Of a DNA stretch of 64,000 nucleotides, positions 24,865-33,994 are shown piece after piece. How positions within the stretch are numbered: the first letter of the stretch is position 1; each line of letters starts with the position of its first letter. The notes under the pieces were generated by a model. The model did no database searches. It was not told where the DNA came from and worked only from the letters and a program-made list of their open reading frames with translations. This DNA is from an uncultured Bacteroidales bacterium (GTDB lineage: Bacteria; Bacteroidota; Bacteroidia; Bacteroidales; Bacteroidaceae): positions 1 to 64,000 of the forward strand of contig CADAEK010000015.1 of assembly GCA_902786925.1 (NCBI GenBank), written 5' to 3'. Position numbers and translations under genes: made by a program.

Positions 24865-27057
24865 CTATTGAGCCCTCCGAATGCTCCGCAAATAGACGCC
24901 ATCGGTCAGCGCCTTGAAGGTCAACGTGTGCTGCACGCCAGACACAAGCGGGAAACGAGCATGCCGCTGTGCATAGTTTCGCAACACATTCTGTTTCCAC
25001 TCTTCACTACGGTCGTAGGTCTGATAGTCGAACTGTTGCGGTACGCCTCCATCCACCGATACGGAAAACGAAAGACGGTTGCCACTGACAGGGTGTGTGG
25101 GTAGCAAACGGATGTCGAAACAAACAGAATCTTCTGATGTCTCAAACACAAATGCCCGCTCTTCGCCCAATCGTACCAATTGCCATGTGTCAGCATCATA
25201 CAAGTCGATGGCTGGCTGCGCTTCGGGATAGGAAAGAGGAACTGCCACCTTACCAAACACAGGCAGTTTCCGGGGTGCCATGTCCATGATGCCCCGCCAC
25301 CGCGGATTACTATTATATATATGTGTCAGCGACACGATACTGTCATATGCCTCACCACTCCTTTCGGGGCAGAGAAACTTGAAGTTCATCTGCGCAGCAG
25401 CTTGCACAGGGTACTTCACCAACTGGAAATAAGCCTGCCGGCGATGGGCTGGCACCTGCGTCGCCAATGCCTCGACAGCATCAGACAACTGCTGATATGC
25501 TCCCGTGCGGCGCATGACATCTGCCTGTGTCCAACCAGAGATGGGACGGAATGTGCCCCAATACTGCTTATCGGCCTCTTCCACCCGAGTGCCTCCCATA
25601 TGTTCAGGCTTACGGTCGAAGGCTAAACGATAGTGGTCAACCATGATGGAAGTGAGCGTATCGGCCAGCGCCTCACCAAATTCACGAGCATAAAAATGAT
25701 GCATGGCCATCTGTTCAAGCTCCGCCGCAGAGGCTTCTTCCTCATCACGGACGGGGGTTTCGCCCCATGCCATATTGAGGAACGCTTCCATCTGATATTC
25801 TGCCGGCTTGATGTCACCCACGTTCAAGACCCACATCTGCCGGATGCCACGCTCGTAAGCCTCCGTAAGCTGCTGGCGCATCAGAAAAGGAGAGAAGGTT
25901 GCCAACCACAGATAGTCATGCGGTCTTCCCCAATAGGACACATGATAATATAATCCATTTCCGCCTCTCCGCAAACGCTCTTGTGCGTCAGGGAAATGGC
26001 GAATGTAGCCGTAATTATCGTCTGTCCACATCAAAGTCACATCATCAGGCACATCCAGACCCGAATGATAGATGTCCAGCACCTCTTTATAGGGCACAAA
26101 CACCTGGGGTATATTGGCTGCATCTGTCTTCATCGCAGAGGCCAACAGTACACGCTGGTCATTGATTACCTGCTGCAGATACTTCAGCTTCTCCTCTTTC
26201 GTCTTCACGCCCTGCATGGCTCCATCGTGCACGCCACGCATGCCGATGGTATAGACCATATCCTGACCCTTCACCTCATCCACACGTTCTTGCCAGAAGT
26301 TCAACACATTCTCCCTGTTGGTCACATAGTTATAGTCGCCTACGCCCCTCATCTTCCATTCCGTAGCGGGCGACGTGCCCATCGGTTCGCAATGGCTTCC
26401 ACCAACGTAGATGCCATACCGATGAGCCATTTCCCGGTTTCCTTCAATCGTAAAGAAAGGCTTGCTCACTTCGTGCATTGAGGGCCAATAGTAGTTCGCC
26501 CTTAGTCTCAACAGCAGTTGAAATATCCGTTCGTTGATTTCAGGTCCTATCACTCCTCCGCTCCAAGGCAAGATGCCCCAGTCCTCATCGTTGATGAAGA
26601 TACCGCGATATGCCACGGCAGGACTTTGAGCCGTCGTATATCCCTCTTTCAGCACAAACTGTTCTTGAGAGCAGGGCACACAATCAGCCCACCACACCCA
26701 TGGAGATACGCCCAAGAGCCTGGACACCTCCAACAGGCCATACGCTAACCCGTGGGCATCAGCGCCCGCCACCCATAAGCGGCCCTTCTTCACATCCAAA
26801 CGGAAACCTTCGCGCGGAAGCGTTCCATCAAGAGTTGCAACTATCTCAGAGCTTTTCGGGGTCTTCACTACCACCACCTGTGCATCCAGCACCGTTTTCA
26901 CATCTCCACGCAACATTTCCAGCGCTGTGCTCGACACAGGTTCGCTTGTTTCTTCCACATACACACGCACCTCCTTGCCCTTTTCGAGCAAAAAGTCTTG
27001 TGCCTCAGCACCAAGTACTACAGCAAACAGTAACCAGCAGACAAAGCCTCTTTTCAT
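24865..27057 (-). CDS. GH115 xylan alpha-glucuronidase
   Basis: 730 residues from ATG 27057. The frame is open to 27153, but the promoter -7 element lies at 27088-27081, so the longer start is impossible. Signal peptide ends near LGAEAQ. GH115 features include YRGIFINDEDWGILPW, NYYWPSMHEV, YGIYVGGSHCEPMG, LMWTDDNYGYIRHFP and the WVLNVGDIKPAEY segment. The enzyme releases (4-O-methyl)-D-glucuronic acid from internal and terminal xylose of glucuronoxylan (EC 3.2.1.131). Divergent from uxuAB, which takes hexuronates into central metabolism. Confidence 0.9.
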   Translation of the reverse strand: MKRGFVCWLLFAVVLGAEAQDFLLEKGKEVRVYVEETSEPVSSTALEMLRGDVKTVLDAQVVVVKTPKSSEIVATLDGTLPREGFRLDVKKGRLWVAGADAHGLAYGLLEVSRLLGVSPWVWWADCVPCSQEQFVLKEGYTTAQSPAVAYRGIFINDEDWGILPWSGGVIGPEINERIFQLLLRLRANYYWPSMHEVSKPFFTIEGNREMAHRYGIYVGGSHCEPMGTSPATEWKMRGVGDYNYVTNRENVLNFWQERVDEVKGQDMVYTIGMRGVHDGAMQGVKTKEEKLKYLQQVINDQRVLLASAMKTDAANIPQVFVPYKEVLDIYHSGLDVPDDVTLMWTDDNYGYIRHFPDAQERLRRGGNGLYYHVSYWGRPHDYLWLATFSPFLMRQQLTEAYERGIRQMWVLNVGDIKPAEYQMEAFLNMAWGETPVRDEEEASAAELEQMAMHHFYAREFGEALADTLTSIMVDHYRLAFDRKPEHMGGTRVEEADKQYWGTFRPISGWTQADVMRRTGAYQQLSDAVEALATQVPAHRRQAYFQLVKYPVQAAAQMNFKFLCPERSGEAYDSIVSLTHIYNSNPRWRGIMDMAPRKLPVFGKVAVPLSYPEAQPAIDLYDADTWQLVRLGEERAFVFETSEDSVCFDIRLLPTHPVSGNRLSFSVSVDGGVPQQFDYQTYDRSEEWKQNVLRNYAQRHARFPLVSGVQHTLTFKALTDGVYLRSIRRAQ

Positions 27058-27080
27058 GGAATTATGTTCTATTTTATGGG

Positions 27081-27088
27081 CAAAGATA
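27081..27088 (-). promoter_or_regulatory. -7 element of GH115
   Basis: Minus strand TATCTTTG 24 nt before the chosen ATG; decides the start at 27057. Confidence 0.6.
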
Positions 27089-27154
27089 CGACTTCTTGAT
27101 ACACTTTCGAATGTTTTTGTTACAGAAAAACAACTTTCTTCCTCCTTTTTCACT

Positions 27155-27162
27155 TATCTTTG
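27155..27162 (+). promoter_or_regulatory. -7 element of uxuAB
   Basis: TATCTTTG followed by gcacc, 30 nt before the ATG at 27193. Together with the GH115 element it forms a compact 75-bp divergent promoter region. Confidence 0.6.
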
Positions 27163-27192
27163 CACCAAGAACCTAAAATTATTTATAGTCAT

Positions 27193-28446
27193 ATGGAAAG
27201 AACATGGCGCTGGTTTGGCAAGAAAGACAAGATTACGCTTGCCATGCTAAGACAGATTGGTGTGGAGGGCATCGTCACAGCCTTGCACGACGTACCTCTT
27301 GGCGAGGTATGGACCCGTGAGAAGATTCACGACCTGAAAACGTACATTGAGAGTTATGGAATGCGCTGGAGCGTGGTTGAGAGTTTGCCCGTTGTGGAAA
27401 CCATCAAATACGGTGGCCCTGACCGAGACCATCAGATTGAGGTCTATAAAGAAAGCCTGCGCAATCTTGCAGCAGAAGGCATTCACTGCATCTGCTACAA
27501 CTTCATGCCCGTACTTGACTGGGCACGCACAGACTTGCTGCATGAGAACCCTAACGGTTCAACGAACCTCTACTTCAACTATGCAGAATTTGCCTACTTC
27601 GACATCTACATTCTGAAACGTGAAGGTGCCCGTGAGGAATGGGCCAAGTTTGAGTTCCCTGCAGGCGTAGGCGCAGGCCGCAACGTGCTTGCAGAGTGCG
27701 ATGAGCTTGCCAAGACGATGACACCAGAAAAAGACCACAAGTTGGTAGAGACCATCATTATCAAGACACAAGGCTTTGTCTCTGGCAACTTCAGCGAGAA
27801 TGACGAAGCACCAATACAGAAGTTCCGCGACTTCCTCAACCTCTACAAGGGCATTGACAAAGCACAACTGCGTGCCAACATGAAATACTTCCTCGAGGCC
27901 ATCATGCCAACGTGCGAAGAGTACGGCATGAACATGTGCGTACACCCGGATGATCCCCCTATCGAGGTTCTCGGTTTGCCACGCATCGTGCGCACAGAAG
28001 AGGACATCGAGTGGTTCCTCAACGCTGTGCCCAACAAGCACAACGGACTCACATTCTGTGCCGGCTCCCTCTCTGCAGGCGCTTACAACAACGTGGTGGA
28101 GATGGCCAAGAAGTTTGCCTCACGCACTCACTTTGTGCACCTCCGTTCCTGCCACATCTTCCCCAATGGAGACTTCACCGAAGCTTCACACTTGGGTGGG
28201 CGTGCAGACCTTATCGAGCTGTGCCGTATCTTCGAGAAGGAGAACCCACAGCTGCCTATGCGCGTCGATCATGGCATGACCTTCACGGATGAGCCCGGCG
28301 GCATCATGGACGAGAGCAACCACGGCCACAATGCCGGCTACACGCTCCTCGGGCGTATGTTCGCCATGGGACAAGTGCAGGGCATCCTCGCCACGGTGGA
28401 CAGAGAATTAGGCATAGAATACAAACAACCCGGATTCTTCGATTAA
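27193..28446 (+). CDS. uxuA: mannonate dehydratase
   Basis: 417 residues from ATG 27193 (MERTWRWFGKKD); the open frame back to 27160 starts inside the -7 element. The UxuA TIM-barrel enzyme dehydrates D-mannonate to 2-keto-3-deoxygluconate (EC 4.2.1.8). Family motifs include RWFGKKDKITL, MRWSVVESLPV, CYNFMPVLDWARTDL, MCVHPDDPP, FCAGSLSAG and MRVDHGMTF. Cotranscribed with uxuB (1-nt gap), the two consecutive steps from fructuronate to KDG. Confidence 0.95.
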   Translation: MERTWRWFGKKDKITLAMLRQIGVEGIVTALHDVPLGEVWTREKIHDLKTYIESYGMRWSVVESLPVVETIKYGGPDRDHQIEVYKESLRNLAAEGIHCICYNFMPVLDWARTDLLHENPNGSTNLYFNYAEFAYFDIYILKREGAREEWAKFEFPAGVGAGRNVLAECDELAKTMTPEKDHKLVETIIIKTQGFVSGNFSENDEAPIQKFRDFLNLYKGIDKAQLRANMKYFLEAIMPTCEEYGMNMCVHPDDPPIEVLGLPRIVRTEEDIEWFLNAVPNKHNGLTFCAGSLSAGAYNNVVEMAKKFASRTHFVHLRSCHIFPNGDFTEASHLGGRADLIELCRIFEKENPQLPMRVDHGMTFTDEPGGIMDESNHGHNAGYTLLGRMFAMGQVQGILATVDRELGIEYKQPGFFD

Positions 28447-28447
28447 A

Positions 28448-30034
28448 ATGAAACTCAACGATATCTTTTCCAGCAACTTCAACGCTGCTGAATGGGAAGC
28501 CAAAGGCTATGAGCTTCCTAAGTTCGACTTCAAAGCAGTACGCGAGAAGACCGCCAAAGAACCCACATGGGTACACTTCGGTGGCGGCAACATCTTCCGC
28601 GCCTTTCCTGCAGCCATCCTCAACGATGCACTCAACACGGGTAAGTATGACCGCGGTGTGATTGTAGCAGAGACCTTCGACTTCGAGGTGGTGGACAAAG
28701 CTTACACACCTTACAACAACCTGTCTCTGTTGGTTTCTCTCCAATCCACAGGCACCATCGAGAAGAAAGTCATAGCATCTGTGACAGAAGCCCTCAAGGC
28801 CGACTACCAGTTCAGCGACTGGCAACGACTTGTTGAAATCTTCAAGAACCCATCGTTGCAAATGATTTCCTTCACCATCACAGAGAAGGGCTACACGTTC
28901 AACGACGCGGACTTGGCACGTGGTCTGAATCCAGTCTTTGCCATGGGCAAGGTGTGTGCGCTGCTGCTGGAGCGCTACAATGCCGGACAACTGCCACTCA
29001 CCGTACAGAGCATGGACAACTGCTCTCACAACGGCGACAAGGTAAAGGCTGGCGTGTTCGCCTACGCAGAACGTTGGGTAGCAGACGGACTTGCACCCGC
29101 TGCTTTCCTTGATTACCTGAAGGATGAGACTATAATCACGTTCCCTTGGTCTATGATAGACAAGATCACACCACGTCCCCACGAGAAGGTGAAGGAGATG
29201 CTTGCAGCAGATGGCTTTGAGGACAACAACTATATCGAGACAGAGAAGCACACCTTCACAGCTCCGTTCGTGAACGCTGAAGAAGTGCAATACTTGGTCA
29301 TCGAGGACAACTATACCAACGGACGTCCACCACTCAACTTGGGCGGTGCCCTCTACACCACTCGAGAGACGGTCGACAAGGTAGAGACCATGAAGGTAAC
29401 CACCTGCCTGAACCCACTCCACACCGCCATGTCTATTTATGGTTGCTTGCTGGGCTATACGCTGATTTCAGCAGAGATGGCAGACGAAGACCTTCGTGCC
29501 TTCATCCAGAAGATTGGCTACATGGAAGCAATGCCCGTTGTGACCGACCCTGGCGTGCTCAATCCCTACGAGTTCATCGGAGCTGTCATCAACCGCAGAC
29601 TTCCAAACCCATTCATGCCCGATGCTCCACAGCGCATCGCTACCGACACCAGCCAGAAGCTCCCTATTCGCTTCGGCGAAACCATCAAGAAGTATCTGGC
29701 GCGTGGACTTGACAAGTCTAACCTTGTCCTTATCCCTCTTACGCTGGCAGGTTATGCCCGCTACCTCAAGGGCATCAAAGATGACGGAACGCCTTTCGAA
29801 CCTTCATCTGACCCGCTGTTGGCAGAGCTGCAAGCCATCGTAGCACCTCTCGAAGTAGGTAAACCCGACCAAGACTACAGTTGCTTGAAGTCGCTCTACA
29901 GCCGTGCCGATGTCTTCGGCGTCAACCTCTACGAAGCCGGCCTTGGCGAGCAGATTGAAGGCATGGTGAAGGAACTCTATGCAGGCAACGGTGCCGTAAG
30001 AAAGACCTTGCACAAGTACGTGGCAGCAAGATAG
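28448..30034 (+). CDS. uxuB: fructuronate reductase / mannitol dehydrogenase family
   Basis: 528 residues. The N-terminal NAD domain opens with WVHFGGGNIFRAFPAAILND, and the polyol dehydrogenase catalytic segment appears near MKVTTCLNPLHTAM (a Lys/Asn/His-type region). Members interconvert D-fructuronate and D-mannonate (EC 1.1.1.57). The position one base after uxuA makes this function the best reading over mannitol dehydrogenase. Confidence 0.88.
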   Translation: MKLNDIFSSNFNAAEWEAKGYELPKFDFKAVREKTAKEPTWVHFGGGNIFRAFPAAILNDALNTGKYDRGVIVAETFDFEVVDKAYTPYNNLSLLVSLQSTGTIEKKVIASVTEALKADYQFSDWQRLVEIFKNPSLQMISFTITEKGYTFNDADLARGLNPVFAMGKVCALLLERYNAGQLPLTVQSMDNCSHNGDKVKAGVFAYAERWVADGLAPAAFLDYLKDETIITFPWSMIDKITPRPHEKVKEMLAADGFEDNNYIETEKHTFTAPFVNAEEVQYLVIEDNYTNGRPPLNLGGALYTTRETVDKVETMKVTTCLNPLHTAMSIYGCLLGYTLISAEMADEDLRAFIQKIGYMEAMPVVTDPGVLNPYEFIGAVINRRLPNPFMPDAPQRIATDTSQKLPIRFGETIKKYLARGLDKSNLVLIPLTLAGYARYLKGIKDDGTPFEPSSDPLLAELQAIVAPLEVGKPDQDYSCLKSLYSRADVFGVNLYEAGLGEQIEGMVKELYAGNGAVRKTLHKYVAAR

Positions 30035-30063
30035 CCCCACGATTAGACATCACTTATATACAG

Positions 30064-30108
30064 AAGAGCCTCTGAAGTCCGCTACGACTTCAGAGGCTCT
30101 TTCTTTTT
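30064..30108 (+). terminator. terminator after uxuB
   Basis: AAGAGCCTCTGAAGTC (30064-30079) pairs with GACTTCAGAGGCTCTT (30086-30101), loop of 6 nt, then TCTTTTT. Confidence 0.9.
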
Positions 30109-30124
30109 CCATTAGTCCACCTGT

Positions 30125-32293
30125 TCAATCCTTCAAACCCTTCATGCTCAACTGCATTCGTCCACGCTGCAAGTCCACACCAATGACACGCACCGTCACG
30201 TGCTGATGCAGTTGCACCTCTTCTGATGGGTCTTTCACGAAGTGGTCGGCCAATTCGCTGATATGCACCAATCCTTTTGTGTGGACACCTACATCCACAA
30301 AGCAGCCGAACTGCGTAATATTTGTGATGATGCCCGGCAGGACCATGCCCACTTGCACGTCCTCCAGTTCCTTCACGTCCTTTGAGAACTCAAACACCGT
30401 AAGTTGCTCACGTGGGTCTCGACCGGGCTTATCCAGTTCCTGCATAATATCCTGCAAGGTAGGCAGTCCAACCTTATCCGTCACATAGCGGTTGATATCT
30501 ATTCTTGCACGCAGTTCCTTGTCAGCCATCAGTTCCGACACTGTGCAATGCAAGTCCTTCGCCATTTTCTCCACGATGGAATAGCTCTCCGGATGCACTG
30601 CGCTGTTGTCCAATGGCTGCTTACCGCCACTCACACGCAGGAAGCCCGCCGCCTGTTCATACGCTTTCGGACCTAACTTTGGCACCTTCAGCAAGTCCTT
30701 GCGCGATGCGAATGCCCCATGTTCTGCACGATACGTCACTATGTTCTGCGCAATGGCGGGACCAAGACCCGATATGTAGGTCAGCAAGTGCTTACTTGCC
30801 GTATTCACATTCACACCCACTTTATTCACACACCTCTCCACCGTCTGGTCAAGCGAGTGCTTCAGTTCCTTCTGATCCACATCCTTCTGATACTGTCCCA
30901 CACCGATGGAGTTCGGGTCAATCTTCACCAGCTCGGCCAAAGGGTCCATCAGTCGGCGTCCAATGCTCACCGCTCCTCGCACCGTCACATCATAATCGGG
31001 GAACTCCTCTCTTGCTACCTTCGATGCAGAATAGATGCTCGCACCGTCTTCACTCACTACATAAATTTGGATGTCCTTCGGCAAGCCCAACCCTCTCACG
31101 AACTCTTCCGTTTCGCGACTTGCAGTTCCGTTGCCAATCGAGATGGCCTGAATCTTATACTGTTCTGTCAGCGTCCACAGCTTCTTTGCGGCAGCCTGCC
31201 GTTCATTCTTAGGCGGATGCGGATAGATTGCCTCATTGTGCAGCAAGTTTCCCTCTGCATCCAGACACACCAGCTTACAGCCAGTTCGGAAACCCGGGTC
31301 AAGCGCCAACACACGCTTCTGCCCTAAAGGAGGCGACATCAGCAACTGCTCCAGATTCTTCACAAACATACGGATAGCCTCCTCGTCAGCCCGTTCCTTC
31401 GACCAGTTCGCAAACTCCGTCTCGATGCTCGGTTTCAGCAATCGCTTGAAACCGTCCTCCACGGCCTCCCACACCAGTTCAGCACATCCTCCAGAGTTCT
31501 TCAGGAACAAGCGGTCCAAGCGGTCCAGACAACGTTCATCATCGCCACTGATGCTCACTCGCAGCACTCCTTCCGCCTCACCACGACGCATGGCCAGCAG
31601 GCGGTGAGAGGCGCAACGGGACAACTTCTCCGAGAAATCAAAATAGTCACGGTATTTCTGTGCCTTTTCATCCCAACCTTCCGCTTCCTTTCCCTTGGTT
31701 GGTGCAGGCTTTTTCTTCGACACAATCACAGCATCTTTCTTGAAGTTGAAACGCACGGCATTTCTTGCTTCCTCATTCTCGCTCACCTGCTCTGCAATAA
31801 TATCCTGTGCCCCTTGAATGGCCTCCTCTATGCTTGCCACGCCCTTTTCGGCGCTCACAAACGTCTGCGCTTTGCGCTTCACATCGGCCTGTGGCTGCTG
31901 CAGCATCAGGTAGGTAGCCAATGGCTCCAGTCCCTTTTGCTTAGCCACTTCTGCCCTTGTCTTCCGCTTCGGTTTATAAGGTAAATAGATGTCCTCCAGT
32001 TCTGTCGAGTCCCACGAAGCCTCAATTCGCCCTTTCAGCTCAGCAGTCAACTTACCCTGTTCTTCAATGGTGCTCAAGATGGTCTCCTTCCGTTTCTCCA
32101 ACTCACGCAACTTTTCCAGTTGGTCACTAATTCCTGCCACCTGCACTTCGTCAAGGGCTCCCGTGACTTCCTTCCTATAGCGGCTGATGAACGGAATGGT
32201 GCATCCCTCTTCTAGCAGCCCTACGGTTCCTGCCACCTGCTTCTCGCTGATGCCAATCTGCTTGGCAATTAACTTTGCAAATATTGTATTCAT
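30125..32293 (-). CDS. tex: Tex-family S1 RNA-binding transcription accessory protein
   Basis: 722 residues from ATG 32293 (MNTIFAKLIAKQIG). The frame extends to 32404, but the promoter -7 element at 32364-32357 lies inside it, so the shorter start is right. Domains: N-terminal Tex helices, YqgF-like RNase H domain beginning VLALDPGFRTGCKLV, helix-hairpin-helix region (LLTYISGLGPAIAQNIV), and C-terminal S1 domain (VGMVLPGIITNITQFGCFVDVGVHTKGLVHIS). It binds nucleic acids and is linked to transcription in several bacteria. Monocistronic. Confidence 0.93.
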   Translation of the reverse strand: MNTIFAKLIAKQIGISEKQVAGTVGLLEEGCTIPFISRYRKEVTGALDEVQVAGISDQLEKLRELEKRKETILSTIEEQGKLTAELKGRIEASWDSTELEDIYLPYKPKRKTRAEVAKQKGLEPLATYLMLQQPQADVKRKAQTFVSAEKGVASIEEAIQGAQDIIAEQVSENEEARNAVRFNFKKDAVIVSKKKPAPTKGKEAEGWDEKAQKYRDYFDFSEKLSRCASHRLLAMRRGEAEGVLRVSISGDDERCLDRLDRLFLKNSGGCAELVWEAVEDGFKRLLKPSIETEFANWSKERADEEAIRMFVKNLEQLLMSPPLGQKRVLALDPGFRTGCKLVCLDAEGNLLHNEAIYPHPPKNERQAAAKKLWTLTEQYKIQAISIGNGTASRETEEFVRGLGLPKDIQIYVVSEDGASIYSASKVAREEFPDYDVTVRGAVSIGRRLMDPLAELVKIDPNSIGVGQYQKDVDQKELKHSLDQTVERCVNKVGVNVNTASKHLLTYISGLGPAIAQNIVTYRAEHGAFASRKDLLKVPKLGPKAYEQAAGFLRVSGGKQPLDNSAVHPESYSIVEKMAKDLHCTVSELMADKELRARIDINRYVTDKVGLPTLQDIMQELDKPGRDPREQLTVFEFSKDVKELEDVQVGMVLPGIITNITQFGCFVDVGVHTKGLVHISELADHFVKDPSEEVQLHQHVTVRVIGVDLQRGRMQLSMKGLKD

Positions 32294-32356
32294 CTCAGTA
32301 CGTTCTATTATGATTGTAACTACTGCCACACAGCACACGGATGGCTGTTGACGCAA

Positions 32357-32387
32357 CAAAGTTACGCCAATCCTTCCACATACACAA
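32357..32387 (-). promoter_or_regulatory. promoter of tex
   Basis: Minus strand TTG (32387-32385), 20 nt, TAACTTTG (32364-32357), 64 nt before the ATG. Confidence 0.7.
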
Positions 32388-32429
32388 GGATTTCGGCAAC
32401 ACAACAGCCACCGTTGTCCTTTCAGCCGA

Positions 32430-33698
32430 CTATTCTTTCTGCATATCCGCCCAGGCTTTCATCAAAGCCTCGCGTTCCGCATCGTCAGCGCTGTATTGCT
32501 GAATGAGTTTCTTTGCCCGCTTATGATTGCGGATTTTCTTATGGTTAAAGAGAGAAGACAGCACACCTTTCAGGTTCACATCATGCGCCCAAGCCTTCTC
32601 CACCACCTCCTGAGGATTATACTCGCTCTTTCCGAACACTCGGTAGAACTGGTCAAGGTTCGTGCTACCGATGACTTGCACTTCGGGCAGATGAATGCTG
32701 CCGTCATCCACAGAAGAAGAGGGCTTCTCCACATGCCGCCGCGCTAAAGCCATGTTCATGAAAAGGGACGGGTGGTCTTGCCGAGTGATGCCCAGGTCTT
32801 TGGCCACATAAGCCGAATCCATACGGGCAATGTCAGCAGGAGTGTCGGCGGCATAGAGGTACTGGTCATAGTTCATGACTTGGGTGTGCTCATAACTTTG
32901 GATGAAGGCAGGAAAGAAGCGTGATGCCAAATAGGTGCTGTCATCTGGCTGCATGTCCTCCACAAAGCCATAATTGGCCAAGTCAAGAATAGCAGCCGTT
33001 TCCTGCTCCTGCTCGGGAGTGGTTTGCCACCCCGTTTCATGATGACTGGCATAGGCCAGCAGTTCGGAAGCCCTCATCGGGGCATATTCAAAAATCCACA
33101 GTCCAAACTGCAACTGCACATTGCGACGTGCCAGGTTTCGTTCTTCATCAGAGAATCCGTAGCGGTCTCCCACATGGCTCACACTGTCGAGAGCCACCTG
33201 CATCTTCTGCTGCACACGATTCACAAACTCGGGGAAACGGCTATGCTGCTTATCCGCTGCAAAATCTTCCTGCGTGTAGAACATCCGGTTGGAAATATCG
33301 TGGCGCAACAGATTTTCATATTTCACAGGCTGTCCGCCCTGCCGCTCGTATCGCTCCACCCTACCGTTTCCTCTCACTTGAATGATGAGCGTGTCGCCAG
33401 GCTCCACATAGAAGGGGATGCGCCGATTGCCACCAGGGATAATCTCGTCGTAAAGCGGATGGTAAAGAGTGAAATCGAACGTGACGACGCCATCACGCAG
33501 AAACTCCGACTTCACCTTGCGTTCCTCCTTCGTATAAAGGTCGGTCAGCCAGAAATACATCAACCGGTCATACCCCCACTCATGCCGCACCTCTATGTGT
33601 ACAGGCTTCGATGGTGGAAGGGATGCCGCATTCAGGACACAAGACGGCAAACAGCTTGTGAGCCAAAGTATTAAATAAAAGCGGAGCGACCTCATCAT
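32430..33698 (-). CDS. secreted protein of unknown function
   Basis: 422 residues from ATG 33698 (MMRSLRFYLILWL); the frame runs to 33719 but its first codons overlap the -7 element at 33724-33717. A signal peptide of about 25 residues ends in SCVLNAAS; a lipobox at LPSC is possible. I do not recognise the family. The segment PFYVEPGDTLIIQVRGNGRV resembles the start of the DUF4369-like N-terminal domain of Bacteroidetes TlpA/AhpC proteins, but no thioredoxin CxxC domain follows. The C terminus is Lys/His-rich and helical. Preceded by a promoter and, 150 bp further up, by 21-bp repeats. Confidence 0.7.
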   Translation of the reverse strand: MMRSLRFYLILWLTSCLPSCVLNAASLPPSKPVHIEVRHEWGYDRLMYFWLTDLYTKEERKVKSEFLRDGVVTFDFTLYHPLYDEIIPGGNRRIPFYVEPGDTLIIQVRGNGRVERYERQGGQPVKYENLLRHDISNRMFYTQEDFAADKQHSRFPEFVNRVQQKMQVALDSVSHVGDRYGFSDEERNLARRNVQLQFGLWIFEYAPMRASELLAYASHHETGWQTTPEQEQETAAILDLANYGFVEDMQPDDSTYLASRFFPAFIQSYEHTQVMNYDQYLYAADTPADIARMDSAYVAKDLGITRQDHPSLFMNMALARRHVEKPSSSVDDGSIHLPEVQVIGSTNLDQFYRVFGKSEYNPQEVVEKAWAHDVNLKGVLSSLFNHKKIRNHKRAKKLIQQYSADDAEREALMKAWADMQKE

Positions 33699-33716
33699 CT
33701 CAATAAATAGACGTCG

Positions 33717-33747
33717 CAAAGATACATCCTCTCACCTTGCCCCACAA
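33717..33747 (-). promoter_or_regulatory. promoter of the unknown secreted protein
   Basis: Minus strand TTG (33747-33745), 20 nt, TATCTTTG (33724-33717); the start codon follows 18 nt after. Confidence 0.7.
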
Positions 33748-33847
33748 CTTTTTTATTCTTCTTTAGCACATACCTCTGCTCTTTTAAGGTCTTTTAAACC
33801 ATCACGCTTTACCGCAGAAAAGACGCAGAACAAAGCACCCATGCTCG

Positions 33848-33935
33848 TTATTCATAATTTATGAATAATTATTCGCAAGTTATGAATAATTGTTCGTAAG
33901 TTATGAATAATTGTTCACAACTTATGAACGACTTC
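33848..33935. repeat. 21-bp tandem AT-rich repeats
   Basis: The core TTATGAATAA starts at 33859, 33880 and 33901, and a degenerate TTATGAACGA at 33922, each exactly 21 bp (two helical turns) apart, with TTATTCATAA in inverted orientation at 33848-33857. Interval sequence is also conserved (ttgttcgtaag). It lies about 110-210 bp upstream of the secreted-protein promoter and downstream of recO. Confidence 0.85.
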
Positions 33936-33994
33936 CCCACCGCCTGCATCGGAAGAGCGACACACGGCAAGACAGGACTCTGCTACAGGAAGCA

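Noticed and set aside
27154..27192. Longer starts of GH115 (27153) and UxuA (27160)
   Set aside because: Both extended starts lie at or before the respective -7 elements; the chosen ATGs also fit the family N-termini.
28304..29422. 372-residue open frame opposite uxuA/uxuB
   Set aside because: A long antisense frame due to codon bias; no recognisable domain, and it covers two conserved sense genes.
30125..32404. Longer N-terminus of Tex
   Set aside because: The added 37 residues overlap the promoter -7 element at 32364-32357 and do not match the family.
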